60,967 bases of DNA. It comes from Candidatus Rokuibacteriota bacterium. GTDB lineage: Bacteria; Methylomirabilota; Methylomirabilia; Rokubacteriales; CSP1-6. The stretch is taken from positions 1 through 60,967 of the forward strand of contig QHSO01000002.1 in NCBI GenBank assembly GCA_003220475.1, in the 5' to 3' direction. A program made the translations under genes and the position numbers. Shown here one piece after another: positions 8,760-17,691 of this stretch (positions are counted from its first letter, which is position 1; each line of letters opens with the position of its first letter). A model generated the notes under the pieces. It saw only the letters and a list, made by a program, of their open reading frames with translations, searched no databases and was not told the DNA's origin.

Positions 8760-9380
8760 TCAGCCGCGGTAGTCCGGGTTGGGACGCTTCATCTCGAAGA
8801 TGTCGTGGACGTGCGTGTAGAGGTTGCCCGCCAGGCGACCGACGGGACGCAGGCGATGCATGTCGAGCCGGCCGGTGGCCGCGTCGTAGAGGCCGTCGCG
8901 CACGTGCACGTAGACGATGCGGCCGAGCACGAGCGTTGCGCGGCCGACGGACACGAGGCGATCGAGCCGGCACTCGAGGGTGATCGGCGCGCTCGCCACG
9001 CGCGGGACGCCGACGCGCGTGCCCGGCGCGACGGCCAGCGCCGCCACCTCGAACTCGTCCACCTCCGGCGGGTACTCGCCGGAGGTGACGTTCATCTGCG
9101 CGGCGAGGTCGTCGTCGACGACGTTGACGACGAACTCGCCGGTGTCCTCGATGTTGCGCAGCGTGTCCTTCTTGCCGTCGGGGCCGGCGCCGCGGAACGA
9201 CGACGAGAACGCGATCGTCGGCGGGTCGTCGGTGATCGCCATGAAATAGGAGAACGGCGCGAGGTTGCGCACGCCGGCGCGATCCACGCTGGACACCCAG
9301 GCGATGGGTCGCGGCACCACGGAGCTGATGAGCAGCTTGTACATCGCGTTCGGCGGCAGTGCCGCGGGGTCGAACTCCAC
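8760..9380 (-). CDS. flavin reductase family protein
   Basis: A 206-residue FMN-binding split-barrel protein. VVPRPIAWVSSVDRAG near residue 21 and NLAPFSYFMAITDDPPTIAF near 39 are the standard flavin-binding stretches of the flavin reductase/DIM6-NTAB group. It likely reduces FMN with NAD(P)H for a partner monooxygenase, or acts as a flavoprotein itself. The GTG start lies 8 nt after the stop of the upstream SDR, and the D-aminoacylase follows after 16 nt, so the three look like one operon. Confidence 0.85.
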   Translation of the reverse strand: MEFDPAALPPNAMYKLLISSVVPRPIAWVSSVDRAGVRNLAPFSYFMAITDDPPTIAFSSSFRGAGPDGKKDTLRNIEDTGEFVVNVVDDDLAAQMNVTSGEYPPEVDEFEVAALAVAPGTRVGVPRVASAPITLECRLDRLVSVGRATLVLGRIVYVHVRDGLYDAATGRLDMHRLRPVGRLAGNLYTHVHDIFEMKRPNPDYRG

Positions 9381-9388
9381 GCGCGGCC

Positions 9389-10183
9389 TCAGCCGTGCAT
9401 GACGAGGCCGCCGTCCACGCTGAGGGCCTGACCGGTCATGTAGCCCGCGCGATCCGAGGCGAGAAAGCCGATGACGGCGGCGACGTCTTCCGGTCGCTCC
9501 ATCCGGCCGAGCGGCACCGCCTTCTCGCGCTGCCGCGTGAACTCCTCGGCCGACATGCCGAGCAGCGCGCCCTGCTCGCGCGCGACCTTCGTCCACATGT
9601 CGGTCTCGACGAAGCCGGGGCAGACGCAGTTGACGCGTACCCCGTCCGCGGCATGCGCGAGCGCGAGGCTCTTGGTCATGCTGACGACGGCGGCCTTGCT
9701 GGCGTTGTAGGGCAGGTTCGTCTTGCTGCCGATCTTGCCGGCCATGGAGGCGAGGTTCACGATGCTGCCGCGCCGCTGCGCGATCATCACGGGCAGCACG
9801 GCCTGGCTCGCGAAGAAGACCGCCTTCGCGTTGATCGTCATGATCGCGTCCCAGTGCTCCTCGGTCACGTCGAGCGTCGCGGCCGCACGGTAAATGCCCG
9901 CGTTGTTCACGAGGATATCGATGCGGCCGAGCTCCCGGCGCGTGCGCTCGACCATCGCCGCCAGGTCGCTGTGGCGAGTGACGTCCGTCGGCAGCGTCAG
10001 CGCCTTGCGACCCAGACCGCGCACCTCCTTGGCCGTGCGCTCGGCGCCGTCGGCGTCGAGCTCGGCGACGACGACATCGGCGCCGAGACGGGCCAGCTCC
10101 AGTGCGGTGGCGCGGCCGATGCCTCGGCCGCCGCCGGTGACGATGGCGACGCGCCCTCCGAGCTCGCTGTCTGTCGCACTCAT
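9389..10183 (-). CDS. SDR family oxidoreductase (FabG-like)
   Basis: 264 residues with the classical SDR signature: TGGGRGIG (16-23), NNAG (93-96), catalytic Ser146, Tyr159 and Lys163, and a C-terminal YMTGQALSVDGG. It is an NAD(P)H-dependent alcohol/ketone oxidoreductase of unknown substrate. The ATG follows a -10-like TATACT by 8 nt with no Shine-Dalgarno, so it probably starts a leaderless transcript. It leads the operon with the flavin reductase and D-aminoacylase, and is divergent from the phosphotransferase gene. Confidence 0.9.
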   Translation of the reverse strand: MSATDSELGGRVAIVTGGGRGIGRATALELARLGADVVVAELDADGAERTAKEVRGLGRKALTLPTDVTRHSDLAAMVERTRRELGRIDILVNNAGIYRAAATLDVTEEHWDAIMTINAKAVFFASQAVLPVMIAQRRGSIVNLASMAGKIGSKTNLPYNASKAAVVSMTKSLALAHAADGVRVNCVCPGFVETDMWTKVAREQGALLGMSAEEFTRQREKAVPLGRMERPEDVAAVIGFLASDRAGYMTGQALSVDGGLVMHG

Positions 10184-10191
10184 GGTCGGGG

Positions 10192-10236
10192 AGTATACCT
10201 CGGCGCGGCACTCTGCCCGTCCCGCGATGGTATGCT
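10192..10236. promoter_or_regulatory. divergent promoter pair with -10 elements near both start codons
   Basis: On the minus strand TATACT (10197-10192) lies 8 nt before the SDR ATG. On the plus strand TATGCT (10231-10236) lies 9 nt before the phosphotransferase ATG. Neither gene has a clear Shine-Dalgarno. Both mRNAs would have almost no leader. Confidence 0.5.
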
Positions 10237-10245
10237 CGACGCCCG

Positions 10246-11292
10246 ATGATCGAGGGCACCGCTGAGGTCCGCGACGTCCACCGGTTCGACGTCGACGCGC
10301 TCGAGCGGCATCTGGCTCGGCACATCGAGGGATTTCGCGGGCCGTTGAGCGTGCGGCAGTTCCGCGGCGGTCAGTCGAACCCGACGTACTATCTGACCGC
10401 GGGTGGTCGCGAGTACGTCCTGCGCCGCAAGCCGCCGGGCAAGCTGCTGCCGTCCGCGCACGCGGTCGACCGCGAGTATCGCGTGCTGGCCGCGCTGGCC
10501 GCGCACACGACGGTGCCCGTTCCCAAGCCGTACTTGCTGTGCGAGGACGACAGCGTGATCGGCACGATCTTCTACGTGATGGACTGCGTACACGGTCGCA
10601 TCTTCCGCGACGCGAATCTGCCGGGCGCCACGCCGGCTGAGCGCCGCGCCATCTACGAGTCGATGAACGACGTGCTGGCGCGGCTGCACCTCGTTGACTG
10701 GAAGGCGATCGGTCTGGCGGACTTCGGCCGGCCGGGCGACTACTACGCGCGGCAGATCCATCGCTGGAGCCAGCAGTACCGCGCCTCGGAGACCGAGAAG
10801 ATCGAGGCGATGGAGCGGCTCATGGAGTGGCTGCCGAAGAACATTCCTGCGAGCACCGAGACGACGCTCGTGCACGGCGACTACCGCCCGGGCAACATGA
10901 TCGTGCATCCGACGGAGCCGCGCGTGGTCGCCGTCCTCGACTGGGAGCTCTCCACGCTCGGCCATCCGATGGCTGACCTCGCCTACAATTGCATGCCGTA
11001 TCACCTCGGCAACGAGTGGGAGGGCCTGCGCGCCGCGCCGTTGGCGGAGCTCGGTATTCCGACCGAGGCCGAATACCTCGCGGCGTACTGCCACCGCACC
11101 AACCGCCCCGGCATCGAGCACTGGGACTTCTACATCGCCTTCGCCGAGTTCCGGCTGGCCGCGATCGCGCAGGGGATCATGGGCCGCGTCATCGCGGGCA
11201 CCGCCAGCGATCCCAACGCGCGCGAGCGTGGCGAGCGCGCGCGGCCGCTGGCGGAGGCCGGCTGGCGCCTCGTGGAGTCGCGCGCGCGCTGA
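10246..11292 (+). CDS. phosphotransferase family protein (APH/ACAD10-11 N-terminal type)
   Basis: A 348-residue aminoglycoside-phosphotransferase-fold kinase. The N-terminal lobe has FRGGQSNPTYYL (39-50) and YVLRRKPPGKLL (57-68); the catalytic loop is HGDYRPGN (210-217) and the metal-binding Asp is in LDWE (231-234). This subgroup is homologous to the kinase part of ACAD10/11 and usually sits next to acyl-CoA enzymes, where it phosphorylates hydroxyacyl-CoA. Here it lies near thiolases and SDRs, which fits that role, but substrate assignment is inference. Confidence 0.85.
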   Translation: MIEGTAEVRDVHRFDVDALERHLARHIEGFRGPLSVRQFRGGQSNPTYYLTAGGREYVLRRKPPGKLLPSAHAVDREYRVLAALAAHTTVPVPKPYLLCEDDSVIGTIFYVMDCVHGRIFRDANLPGATPAERRAIYESMNDVLARLHLVDWKAIGLADFGRPGDYYARQIHRWSQQYRASETEKIEAMERLMEWLPKNIPASTETTLVHGDYRPGNMIVHPTEPRVVAVLDWELSTLGHPMADLAYNCMPYHLGNEWEGLRAAPLAELGIPTEAEYLAAYCHRTNRPGIEHWDFYIAFAEFRLAAIAQGIMGRVIAGTASDPNARERGERARPLAEAGWRLVESRAR

Positions 11293-11335
11293 CGGCACTC
11301 ACGTTGCTTGCCTCCGGATGGCCCGGAGGCGCTCG

Positions 11336-11731
11336 ATGAAAAACTTACTGCTCGCGCTCGTGACGTGCGTGGTCATCGGCGTGCCACTCGCCGCCGCCGC
11401 GCAGGCGCCCGCGCATCCGCCGCGACCCATCTGGCGCGAGCTCGGACTGAGCGAGGCGCGCACGGTGCTCGGCATCCGTATCAAGAACGAGCAGGGCCGC
11501 GACGTCGGCGAGCTCGACAACTTGCTGATCGACACGCAGAGCGGCCGGATCAGTCACGTCGTGATCGGGGTCGGCGGCTTCATGGGCGTGGGCGAAAAGA
11601 AGATCGCTTCCGAAGGCAACCACCCCGTGGCGACGCTCGAGCAGGCCAAGCTGGAAAGCGCGCCGCGCTGGGACCGCATCGTCTCCGACGAGATCGAACG
11701 CCCGTCGGCCAGTCCTACGACGACCCGCTAA
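11336..11731 (+). CDS. secreted PRC-barrel domain protein
   Basis: 131 residues. A Sec signal peptide (Lys at 2, hydrophobic core 4-18, cleavage after AAAQA near 23) is followed by one PRC-barrel domain: VLGIRIKNEQGRDVGELDNL and SHVVIGVGGFMGVGEKKI. PRC-barrel proteins of this kind are periplasmic and of unknown function. The ATG has GGAGG 8 nt upstream in an otherwise short gap after the phosphotransferase, so it may be cotranscribed with it. It ends 4 nt before the convergent thiolase stop. Confidence 0.8.
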   Translation: MKNLLLALVTCVVIGVPLAAAAQAPAHPPRPIWRELGLSEARTVLGIRIKNEQGRDVGELDNLLIDTQSGRISHVVIGVGGFMGVGEKKIASEGNHPVATLEQAKLESAPRWDRIVSDEIERPSASPTTTR

Positions 11732-11735
11732 TCGC

Positions 11736-12920
11736 TCACGCCACCTCGAAGAGGCCGGCGGCGCCCATGCCGCCGCCGATGCACATGGTACAGACGACGT
11801 AGCGCGCGCCGCGACGCTTGCCTTCGACCAGCGCGTGGCCGGCCATGCGCGCGCCGCTCATGCCATATGGATGGCCGATGGCGACGGCGCCGCCGTCGAC
11901 GTTGAGCTTCTCCATGGGGATGCCGAGCTTGTCGCGGCAGTAGATCACCTGGACGGCGAAGGCCTCGTTCAGCTCCCAGAGATCGATCTGCTCCATGCGC
12001 ATGCCGGTGCGCTCGAGCAGGCGCGGCACCGCGAACACGGGCCCGATGCCCATCTCGTCGGGCTCGCAGGCCGCGACCGCGAAGCCGCGGAAGATCCCGA
12101 GCGGATGCAGCCCGCGCCGTTCGGCGAGACGGCTGTCCATGACCACGCAGGCCGAAGCGCCGTCCGAGAGCTGACTGGCGTTGCCCGCGGTGATGTGGCC
12201 CTTCTCTCCGGCGACCGGCTTGAGCGCGGCCAGACCCTCGAGCGTGGTGTCGGCTCGGTTGCCCTCGTCCTGTCGCAGCACCGTGTCCTCGATCCGCGTC
12301 TCGCCGCTCGCCTTGTCGACGACGATCTTCTTGGTCGGCATCGGCACGATCTCCGCGTCGAAGCGGCCGGCCTTCTGTCCGGCGGCGGTGCGCTGCTGGC
12401 TCACCAGTGCGTACTCGTCCTGCTTCTCGCGGGTGATGTAGTAGCGCTTGGCGACGACCTCCGCCGTCTCGATCATCGTCATGTAGATCTCGGGCTTGTG
12501 CTCTTCGAGCCACTCCTCACGCAGGCGGTGCAGGTTCATGTGCTCGTTCTGCACGAGGCTGATGGACTCGAGGCCGCCGGCCACCATGATCGGGACCTTG
12601 TCCACGATCACGCGCTGGGCGGCGATCGCGATGGCCTGCAGCCCCGACGAGCAGAAGCGGTTGACGGTCGTGCCCGCCGTCGTCACCGGCAGGCCGGCGC
12701 GCAACGCGGCCTGGCGCGCGATGTTCTGGCCGGTCGCGCCCTCGGGCAGGGCGCAGCCCATGACGACGTCCTCGACCTCGCCGGGCTCCAGGCGTGCGCG
12801 CTTGACCGCCTCGGCGATGACGTGGCCGCCCATGGTGGCGCCGTGCGTGTTGTTGAAGGCGCCGCGGTAGGCCCTGCCGATCGGCGTGCGCGCGGTCGAG
12901 ACGATAACGGCGTCTGCCAT
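11736..12920 (-). CDS. acetyl-CoA acyltransferase (thiolase)
   Basis: 394 residues, the normal thiolase length. The acyl-accepting Cys is C90 in NRFCSSG, the His is in GHPYGMSG (H350), and the deprotonating Cys is C380 in [13 protein letters not shown]. It cleaves or forms 3-ketoacyl-CoA, most likely in beta-oxidation. AGGAGA precedes the ATG and a TATAAT lies 33 nt upstream, so unlike the divergent livH gene it has a short leader. It is 60% or so alike by eye to the thiolase at 18.9-20.1 kb, though not a recent copy. Confidence 0.9.
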   Translation of the reverse strand: MADAVIVSTARTPIGRAYRGAFNNTHGATMGGHVIAEAVKRARLEPGEVEDVVMGCALPEGATGQNIARQAALRAGLPVTTAGTTVNRFCSSGLQAIAIAAQRVIVDKVPIMVAGGLESISLVQNEHMNLHRLREEWLEEHKPEIYMTMIETAEVVAKRYYITREKQDEYALVSQQRTAAGQKAGRFDAEIVPMPTKKIVVDKASGETRIEDTVLRQDEGNRADTTLEGLAALKPVAGEKGHITAGNASQLSDGASACVVMDSRLAERRGLHPLGIFRGFAVAACEPDEMGIGPVFAVPRLLERTGMRMEQIDLWELNEAFAVQVIYCRDKLGIPMEKLNVDGGAVAIGHPYGMSGARMAGHALVEGKRRGARYVVCTMCIGGGMGAAGLFEVA

Positions 12921-12953
12921 AGTGTCTCCTTGTGGTGATGCAGCGGTAACGAC

Positions 12954-12961
12954 ATTATAAC
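12954..12961. promoter_or_regulatory. overlapping divergent -10 elements between the thiolase and livH
   Basis: ATTATAAC contains TATAAT on the minus strand (for the thiolase, with leader and RBS) and TATAAC on the plus strand, 7 nt before the livH ATG. One AT-rich octamer thus appears to serve both directions, so the two genes probably compete for polymerase. Confidence 0.5.
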
Positions 12962-12968
12962 GGCCGCG

Positions 12969-13853
12969 ATGGCGTACTTCGCGGCGCTGGTCGTGGACGG
13001 CGCGCTGGCCGGCGCCCTCTACGCGCCCCTCGCGCTGTCGTTCGTCGTCGTGTACCGCGCCTCGCGCATCATCAACTTCGCCGTCGGCGAGTGGGTCATG
13101 CTGGCCGCGCGGTTCGTGACGTTCGGGCTGCACGCGCTCGGGCTCGGCCTGCCTGGAGCGCTGCTCGCCGGCGGCGTCGGCATGGCGGCCGTCGGCGTGG
13201 CCTTCAATCGCCTGGTGCTGCGCCGCCTCGTCGGCCAGCCGCTCATCTCGATGATCATGGTGACGCTCGGACTCGGCGCGCTCGTTCGCGGCGCAACGCC
13301 CCTCGTTTTCGCCGACGTTCCCGGACGGATCTCGCTGCCGGGGCTGGCCGATCCGTTCGTGATCGCCGGCATCGCGGTCGGCGCCGACAAGCTCGCGGCG
13401 GCCGTCGCCGCCGCCGCGTGCACGGCGATCGTCGCGTGGCTCCTGCACGGGAGCCGCACGGGCGTCGCGTTACGCGCGATCGCGGACGATCAACAGGCCG
13501 CGATGTCTGCCGGGATCGACCTGCATCGTCACTTCGCGCTCACGTGGGCGCTCGCGGGCATCGTTGCCGTGCTCGCGGGCACGCTGTGGACGATCGTCGC
13601 CGGCGGGGGGCTCGGCATCGTCCTCGTCGGGCTCCGCGTGTTTCCCATCGTCATCGTCGGCGGGCTCGACAGCATCGCGGGTGCGATCGTCGGGGCACTG
13701 ATCGTCGGCGTGGTCGAGAGCCTCGCCGCCGGCTACGTCGATCCGCTGCTCGGCGGGGGCTTCAGCCTGATCGCGTCCTATCTGGTGCTATTGGCGGTGC
13801 TCTTCGTGCGCCCGTACGGATTGTTCGGGCAGCCGGACGTGCGCCGCATCTAG
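12969..13853 (+). CDS. branched-chain amino acid ABC transporter permease, LivH type
   Basis: A 294-residue inner-membrane permease with about eight hydrophobic segments. The N-terminus has [20 protein letters not shown], typical of LivH, and the cytoplasmic loop [20 protein letters not shown] is the ATPase-contact region. In other genomes LivH works with LivM, LivF, LivG and a binding protein; none of them is in this window. The ATG follows TATAAC by 7 nt without a ribosome binding site. It is followed by a convergent deazaflavin reductase, overlapping by 4 bp. Confidence 0.85.
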   Translation: MAYFAALVVDGALAGALYAPLALSFVVVYRASRIINFAVGEWVMLAARFVTFGLHALGLGLPGALLAGGVGMAAVGVAFNRLVLRRLVGQPLISMIMVTLGLGALVRGATPLVFADVPGRISLPGLADPFVIAGIAVGADKLAAAVAAAACTAIVAWLLHGSRTGVALRAIADDQQAAMSAGIDLHRHFALTWALAGIVAVLAGTLWTIVAGGGLGIVLVGLRVFPIVIVGGLDSIAGAIVGALIVGVVESLAAGYVDPLLGGGFSLIASYLVLLAVLFVRPYGLFGQPDVRRI

Positions 13854-14326
13854 CGCAAGCGTGGCGGGACGTCAGGCGCGGCATCGAGCAGCTCGAACAC
13901 CGGATATCGGTCGGCGAGCTCGCGAAACGCGCGCGCATCGGAGCCGGCGCGCACAGGGAAATATCGCTGAACGGCAAGCGTGTAGCGATCGAGATAGGCC
14001 TTGAGGACGTCGAGCTTCTCGTCGCCGGCCACGGTGCGAAGACGAAATCGCCGGCGGGTCGACCCTCGCTTGAGCACGATGTCGCCCCGGGTCTCGGCAT
14101 TGCGGACCCATTGCGTGCGTCCGCGCGGCGCGACGAGAAATCGCTTGCCGCCCAGCTCCAGGACGTTGACGGGCGTCGAATAGACGCGGCCGGTCGCCCG
14201 ACCCTGCACCTGCAGCAAATAGTTGTAGCGTGGCGCCAGGCCCAGGCCGACGAAGGCGCCGAAGATCTTGTTGAAGATGCGCTCGACAGGGCTCGGCGCA
14301 CGGAACTCGGGCACCGAGCGGCTCAC
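13850..14326 (-). CDS. nitroreductase family deazaflavin-dependent oxidoreductase (Ddn-like)
   Basis: 158 residues of the F420-binding split-barrel family. Diagnostic stretches are GRATGRVYSTPVNVLELGG and FLVAPRGRTQWVRNAE; the latter carries the phosphate-contacting Arg/Lys and Trp-x-x-Asn of Ddn-like proteins. It likely uses F420H2 to reduce quinones or other acceptors. It starts with GTG overlapping the stop of the LLM oxidoreductase (GTGA), a meaningful partnership because many LLM proteins also use F420. It ends 4 bp inside the livH 3' end. Confidence 0.82.
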   Translation of the reverse strand: MSRSVPEFRAPSPVERIFNKIFGAFVGLGLAPRYNYLLQVQGRATGRVYSTPVNVLELGGKRFLVAPRGRTQWVRNAETRGDIVLKRGSTRRRFRLRTVAGDEKLDVLKAYLDRYTLAVQRYFPVRAGSDARAFRELADRYPVFELLDAAPDVPPRLR

Positions 14327-15324
14327 CGTGGCGGCAGCTCGAAGGCCTGCGCGAGCAGCTCGTACGACCGCCGCCGTGTCTCGGCCGTCTCGGTGATCGT
14401 GACGACGACGATCTCGTCCACTCCATAGTCGGCGGCGAGCGCCTCGAGTCGTTCGCGGCACTCGGCCGGCGTGCCGGCCACGCGACGGCCGCGCGCGTGC
14501 TCGACGATCTGGCGCTCCCAGGCCGTGTACTCGTGCGCTTCGGCCTCGGCCACCGTCGGATAGCGGCCGCCCCGCCCCGTGTAGATCCGGGCGACGAAGA
14601 GGTCCCGGCTCTTCGCCAGGCGCTCGGCCTCGTCGTGCGTGTCGGCGCAGACGACGAAGACCGCGACGCTCGCCTGCGGCGTCGCCCGCGACGGCGAGGG
14701 CTTGAACTCGCGCGCGTAGCCGCGCGTGATCTCGGCGCCGCCGTCGGCATTGATGAAATGCGCGAACGAGAACGCGGCGCCGAAGTGCGCGGCGATCGCC
14801 GCCGACTGATCGCTGGAGCCGAGCAGCCACAGCTCGGGCGCCGTCGGTCCCGTCGGCATCGCGCGCACCTTGGCGAACGGATGCTCCGGCGGCAGCTCGC
14901 CGTGCACGAAGGCGAGCAGGTCCTGGACCTGCTGCGGAAAGAATTCCGGCGCGCCGGTGCCGCCGAGCGCCCGCGCGGTGAGCTGATCGCTACCGGGCGC
15001 GCGGCCGACGCCCAGGTCGATGCGGCCGGGGTAGAGCGTCTCGAGCACGCGAAAGGCCTCGGCCACCTTCAGCGCGCTGTAGTGCTGGAGCATGACGCCG
15101 CCCGAGCCGACACGGATGCCCGACGTCACCGCCGCCACGTGGCCGATGAGCACCTCGGGCGCCGAGCCCGCGAGGGCCGGCGTCGAATGGTGCTCGGCGA
15201 GCCAGTAGCGCGTGTAGCCCAGCTCATCGCAGCGGCGCGCGAGCGCGAGCGTTTCGCGGATCGCGTCGGCCGGTGTGGCGCCGCTGCGCACGGGCGACTG
15301 ATCGAGGACGCTGAGCCGGGTCAT
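14323..15324 (-). CDS. LLM class flavin-dependent oxidoreductase (MsnO8/YhbW-like)
   Basis: 333 residues; MTRLSVLDQSPVRSGATP at the start, YWLAEHHSTPALAGSAPE near 40, and GSGGVMLQHYSALKVAE near 73 mark the YhbW/MsnO8 branch of luciferase-like monooxygenases. The flavin is FMN or F420; the substrate is unknown. It is the first gene of a two-gene unit with the deazaflavin oxidoreductase. The gap to the divergent pepP gene is only 28 bp, so the promoters must overlap. Confidence 0.87.
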   Translation of the reverse strand: MTRLSVLDQSPVRSGATPADAIRETLALARRCDELGYTRYWLAEHHSTPALAGSAPEVLIGHVAAVTSGIRVGSGGVMLQHYSALKVAEAFRVLETLYPGRIDLGVGRAPGSDQLTARALGGTGAPEFFPQQVQDLLAFVHGELPPEHPFAKVRAMPTGPTAPELWLLGSSDQSAAIAAHFGAAFSFAHFINADGGAEITRGYAREFKPSPSRATPQASVAVFVVCADTHDEAERLAKSRDLFVARIYTGRGGRYPTVAEAEAHEYTAWERQIVEHARGRRVAGTPAECRERLEALAADYGVDEIVVVTITETAETRRRSYELLAQAFELPPR

Positions 15325-15352
15325 CGGACGGCGGTTATGGTATCAAGGGGAC

Positions 15353-16804
15353 ATGAGTCCGGATCTCGCACCCTTTTTCGAGCGACGCCAGCGCTTCGCC
15401 GCCGCGCTCGGCGACGGCCTCGCCGTCGTCCCCGGCGGTGTCGAGAGCCTCCGCAACGGCGACGTGCATTACGAGTTCCGGCAGGCGAGCAACTTCTTCT
15501 TCCTCACGGGCTTCGACGAGCCCGACGCGGTCGCGGTGATCAATCCGGCGCATGCCAAGGAGCGCTTCGTGCTCTTCGTCCGGCCGCGCGACCGCGAGAT
15601 GGAGATCTGGAACGGTCGTCGCGCCGGGACCGAGGGCGCCATCGCGACCTACGGCGCGGACGCCGCCTACACGATCGACCAGCTGGACGCGAAGCTCCGG
15701 GAGTACGCGGTCGACCGCGCCGTCCTGTATTACCGGCTCGGCAACCCCGCATTCGACGCGCGCATCACGCGCTTCGTGTCCGAGCTGCGGGCGGCGCGCG
15801 CCCGCGGGTTCACGACGCCGGTGCGGATCGAGGACCCCGGGCCGCTGCTGCACGATCTCCGTCTGCGCAAGACCGACGCCGAGCTCGTGCGGCTTCGCCG
15901 CGCGTGCGCGATCAGCCGCGACGGCCACACGGAGGCGATGCGGTATGCGAAGCCGGGCATGCACGAGTACGAGGTGCAGGCGGCGCTCGAGTACGTGTTC
16001 CGCGTCAACGGCTCGTCGCGCAACGCCTACCCGTCCATCGTCGCCTCCGGCGCGAACGCGTGCATCCTGCACTATGTCGAGAACACGCGGCGCATGGAGG
16101 CCGGCGACCTGCTGCTGATCGACGCCGGCTGTGAGTACGGCTACATGTCGGCCGACATCACACGCACGTTTCCGGTGGGCGGCCGCTTCTCCGGTCCGCA
16201 GCGCGCCATCTACGAGATCGTCCTGCGCGCGCAGCTGGCGGGCATCGACGCCGCGAAGCCCGGCGTGAAGTACGAGGTCATCCACGACGCTGCGCGGCGC
16301 GTGCTGACCGAGGGGCTCATCGATCTGAAGCTCTTGCCCCGCGGCGTGGCCGACTCGCTGGCCATGCACCACTACCGTGAGTTCTACATGCACGGCACCG
16401 GACACTGGCTCGGCATGGACGTGCACGACGTCGGCGACTATCGCCTCCACGGCGCCTCGCGCGCGCTCGAGCCCGGCATGGTCTTCACCGTCGAGCCCGG
16501 CCTGTACATCGATCCCGAGCGCGAGACGGTGACGTATTCGCTGCGCGAGTACAGCGAGGACGAGCAGTGGGAGCGCCGCTATCGCCTCGGCGTCGTCGCC
16601 GCCAAGAAGTTGGAGGAGGAAGACAAGGCGAAGGCACCCAAGATCACCCATCCGGTGCCGAAGGAGTTTCGCGGCATCGGCGTGCGCATCGAGGACGACG
16701 TGCTGATCACCGCCGCCGGCCACGACATCCTCACGGCCGGCACGCCAAAGAGCATCGACGAGGTCGAGCGCGCCTGCGCCGAGGCCTCGCGGCTGCGTCT
16801 ATAG
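15353..16804 (+). CDS. pepP: Xaa-Pro aminopeptidase (M24 family, PepP-like)
   Basis: 483 residues. An AMP_N domain (1-170, with SNFFFLTGFDEPDAV at 46-60) is followed by the pita-bread catalytic domain. All five dimetal ligands align with E. coli AMPP: D257, D268, H351 (in HGTGHWLGMD), E381 (in VEPGLYI) and the Glu in VRIEDDVL near 458. It removes N-terminal residues next to proline in the cytoplasm. A -10-like TATGGT lies 11 nt before the ATG, with AAGGGG between, so the leader is very short. A G/C hairpin follows the stop. Confidence 0.93.
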   Translation: MSPDLAPFFERRQRFAAALGDGLAVVPGGVESLRNGDVHYEFRQASNFFFLTGFDEPDAVAVINPAHAKERFVLFVRPRDREMEIWNGRRAGTEGAIATYGADAAYTIDQLDAKLREYAVDRAVLYYRLGNPAFDARITRFVSELRAARARGFTTPVRIEDPGPLLHDLRLRKTDAELVRLRRACAISRDGHTEAMRYAKPGMHEYEVQAALEYVFRVNGSSRNAYPSIVASGANACILHYVENTRRMEAGDLLLIDAGCEYGYMSADITRTFPVGGRFSGPQRAIYEIVLRAQLAGIDAAKPGVKYEVIHDAARRVLTEGLIDLKLLPRGVADSLAMHHYREFYMHGTGHWLGMDVHDVGDYRLHGASRALEPGMVFTVEPGLYIDPERETVTYSLREYSEDEQWERRYRLGVVAAKKLEEEDKAKAPKITHPVPKEFRGIGVRIEDDVLITAAGHDILTAGTPKSIDEVERACAEASRLRL

Positions 16805-16808
16805 ACAT

Positions 16809-16829
16809 GGGGGCCCCGAGATGGCCCCC
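16809..16829 (+). terminator. GC hairpin after pepP
   Basis: GGGGGCC and GGCCCCC pair around a 7-nt loop, 5 nt after the pepP stop. There is no T-tract. It may protect the 3' end or slow polymerase; full termination is uncertain because the next gene is co-directional and only about 75 nt away. Confidence 0.4.
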
Positions 16830-16902
16830 AAGCCCCCGACGCTCGGGGCGCCCCGGCGTAGCCGTGGCGCCCCTCGATAGCCCGCCCAGGCGCGAGGAGA
16901 CC

Positions 16903-17691
16903 ATGAAGACACTCGACGGCAAGGTCGCGCTGGTTACCGGCGGCGGCTCCGGCATCGGCCGGGCCACCGCGTTGCTGCTGGCCGCGGAGGGCGCGCGCGT
17001 CGCGCTGGCGGGCCGTCGCAAGGAGCCGCTCCAGCAGGTCGTGGCCGAGATCGAGCGCGACAAGGGCGTCGCCGTGGCCAAGACGTGTGACCTGACGAAG
17101 GCGCACGAGGCACGCGAGCTGGGCGCGTGGGCGCTGAAGACGTTCGGCGGCGTCGACATCCTCGTCAACAACGCCGGGCAGTCGAGCCACGCGCGCAGCA
17201 TCCGCTGGATCGGCCAGGACGAGTGGGACGCGGTGCTCGGCGTGAACACCACGGGCGTGTATGCGCTCACGCAGAGCGTGCTGCCGTCGATGCTCGAGCG
17301 CGGCGCCGGCACCGTCGTCACCGTCGCGTCGATGGCGGCGCTGCGGCCGGGCGGCTTCTCCGGCGTCGCCTACGGCGTCGCCAAGGCCGGCGCGCGCGCG
17401 ATGATGCAGGCCCTGCACACCGAGCTGCGAAACCGCGGCATCCGCGCGACGACGATCCTGCCCGCCGAGGTGGACACGCCGATCCTCGACAAGCGTCCGC
17501 TCGTGCCCGACGCGAAGGCGCGCGCGACGATGATGCAGGCCGAGGACGTCGCGCGCGCAATCGTCATGGTGTGCACGATGCCGCAGCGCACCGTCATCGA
17601 AGAGATCGTGATGTCGCCGACGTTCCAGCGCGACACGAGCAAGGACGTCGCGGCCGCGTATGCCGCCGGCGCGCCGCCCGGCGTCAGCTAG
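16903..17691 (+). CDS. SDR family NAD(P)-dependent oxidoreductase
   Basis: 262 residues. The cofactor motif TGGGSGIG is at 12-19, NNAG at 89-92, and the catalytic triad is Ser143, Tyr157, Lys161. The C-terminal part has AEVDTPILDKRP and EEIVMSPTFQRD, typical of the YdfG-like/clavaldehyde-type SDRs that lack the FabG tetramer tail. Substrate unknown. GAGGAG precedes the ATG. It overlaps the convergent small secreted protein gene by 8 bp. Confidence 0.88.
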   Translation: MKTLDGKVALVTGGGSGIGRATALLLAAEGARVALAGRRKEPLQQVVAEIERDKGVAVAKTCDLTKAHEARELGAWALKTFGGVDILVNNAGQSSHARSIRWIGQDEWDAVLGVNTTGVYALTQSVLPSMLERGAGTVVTVASMAALRPGGFSGVAYGVAKAGARAMMQALHTELRNRGIRATTILPAEVDTPILDKRPLVPDAKARATMMQAEDVARAIVMVCTMPQRTVIEEIVMSPTFQRDTSKDVAAAYAAGAPPGVS

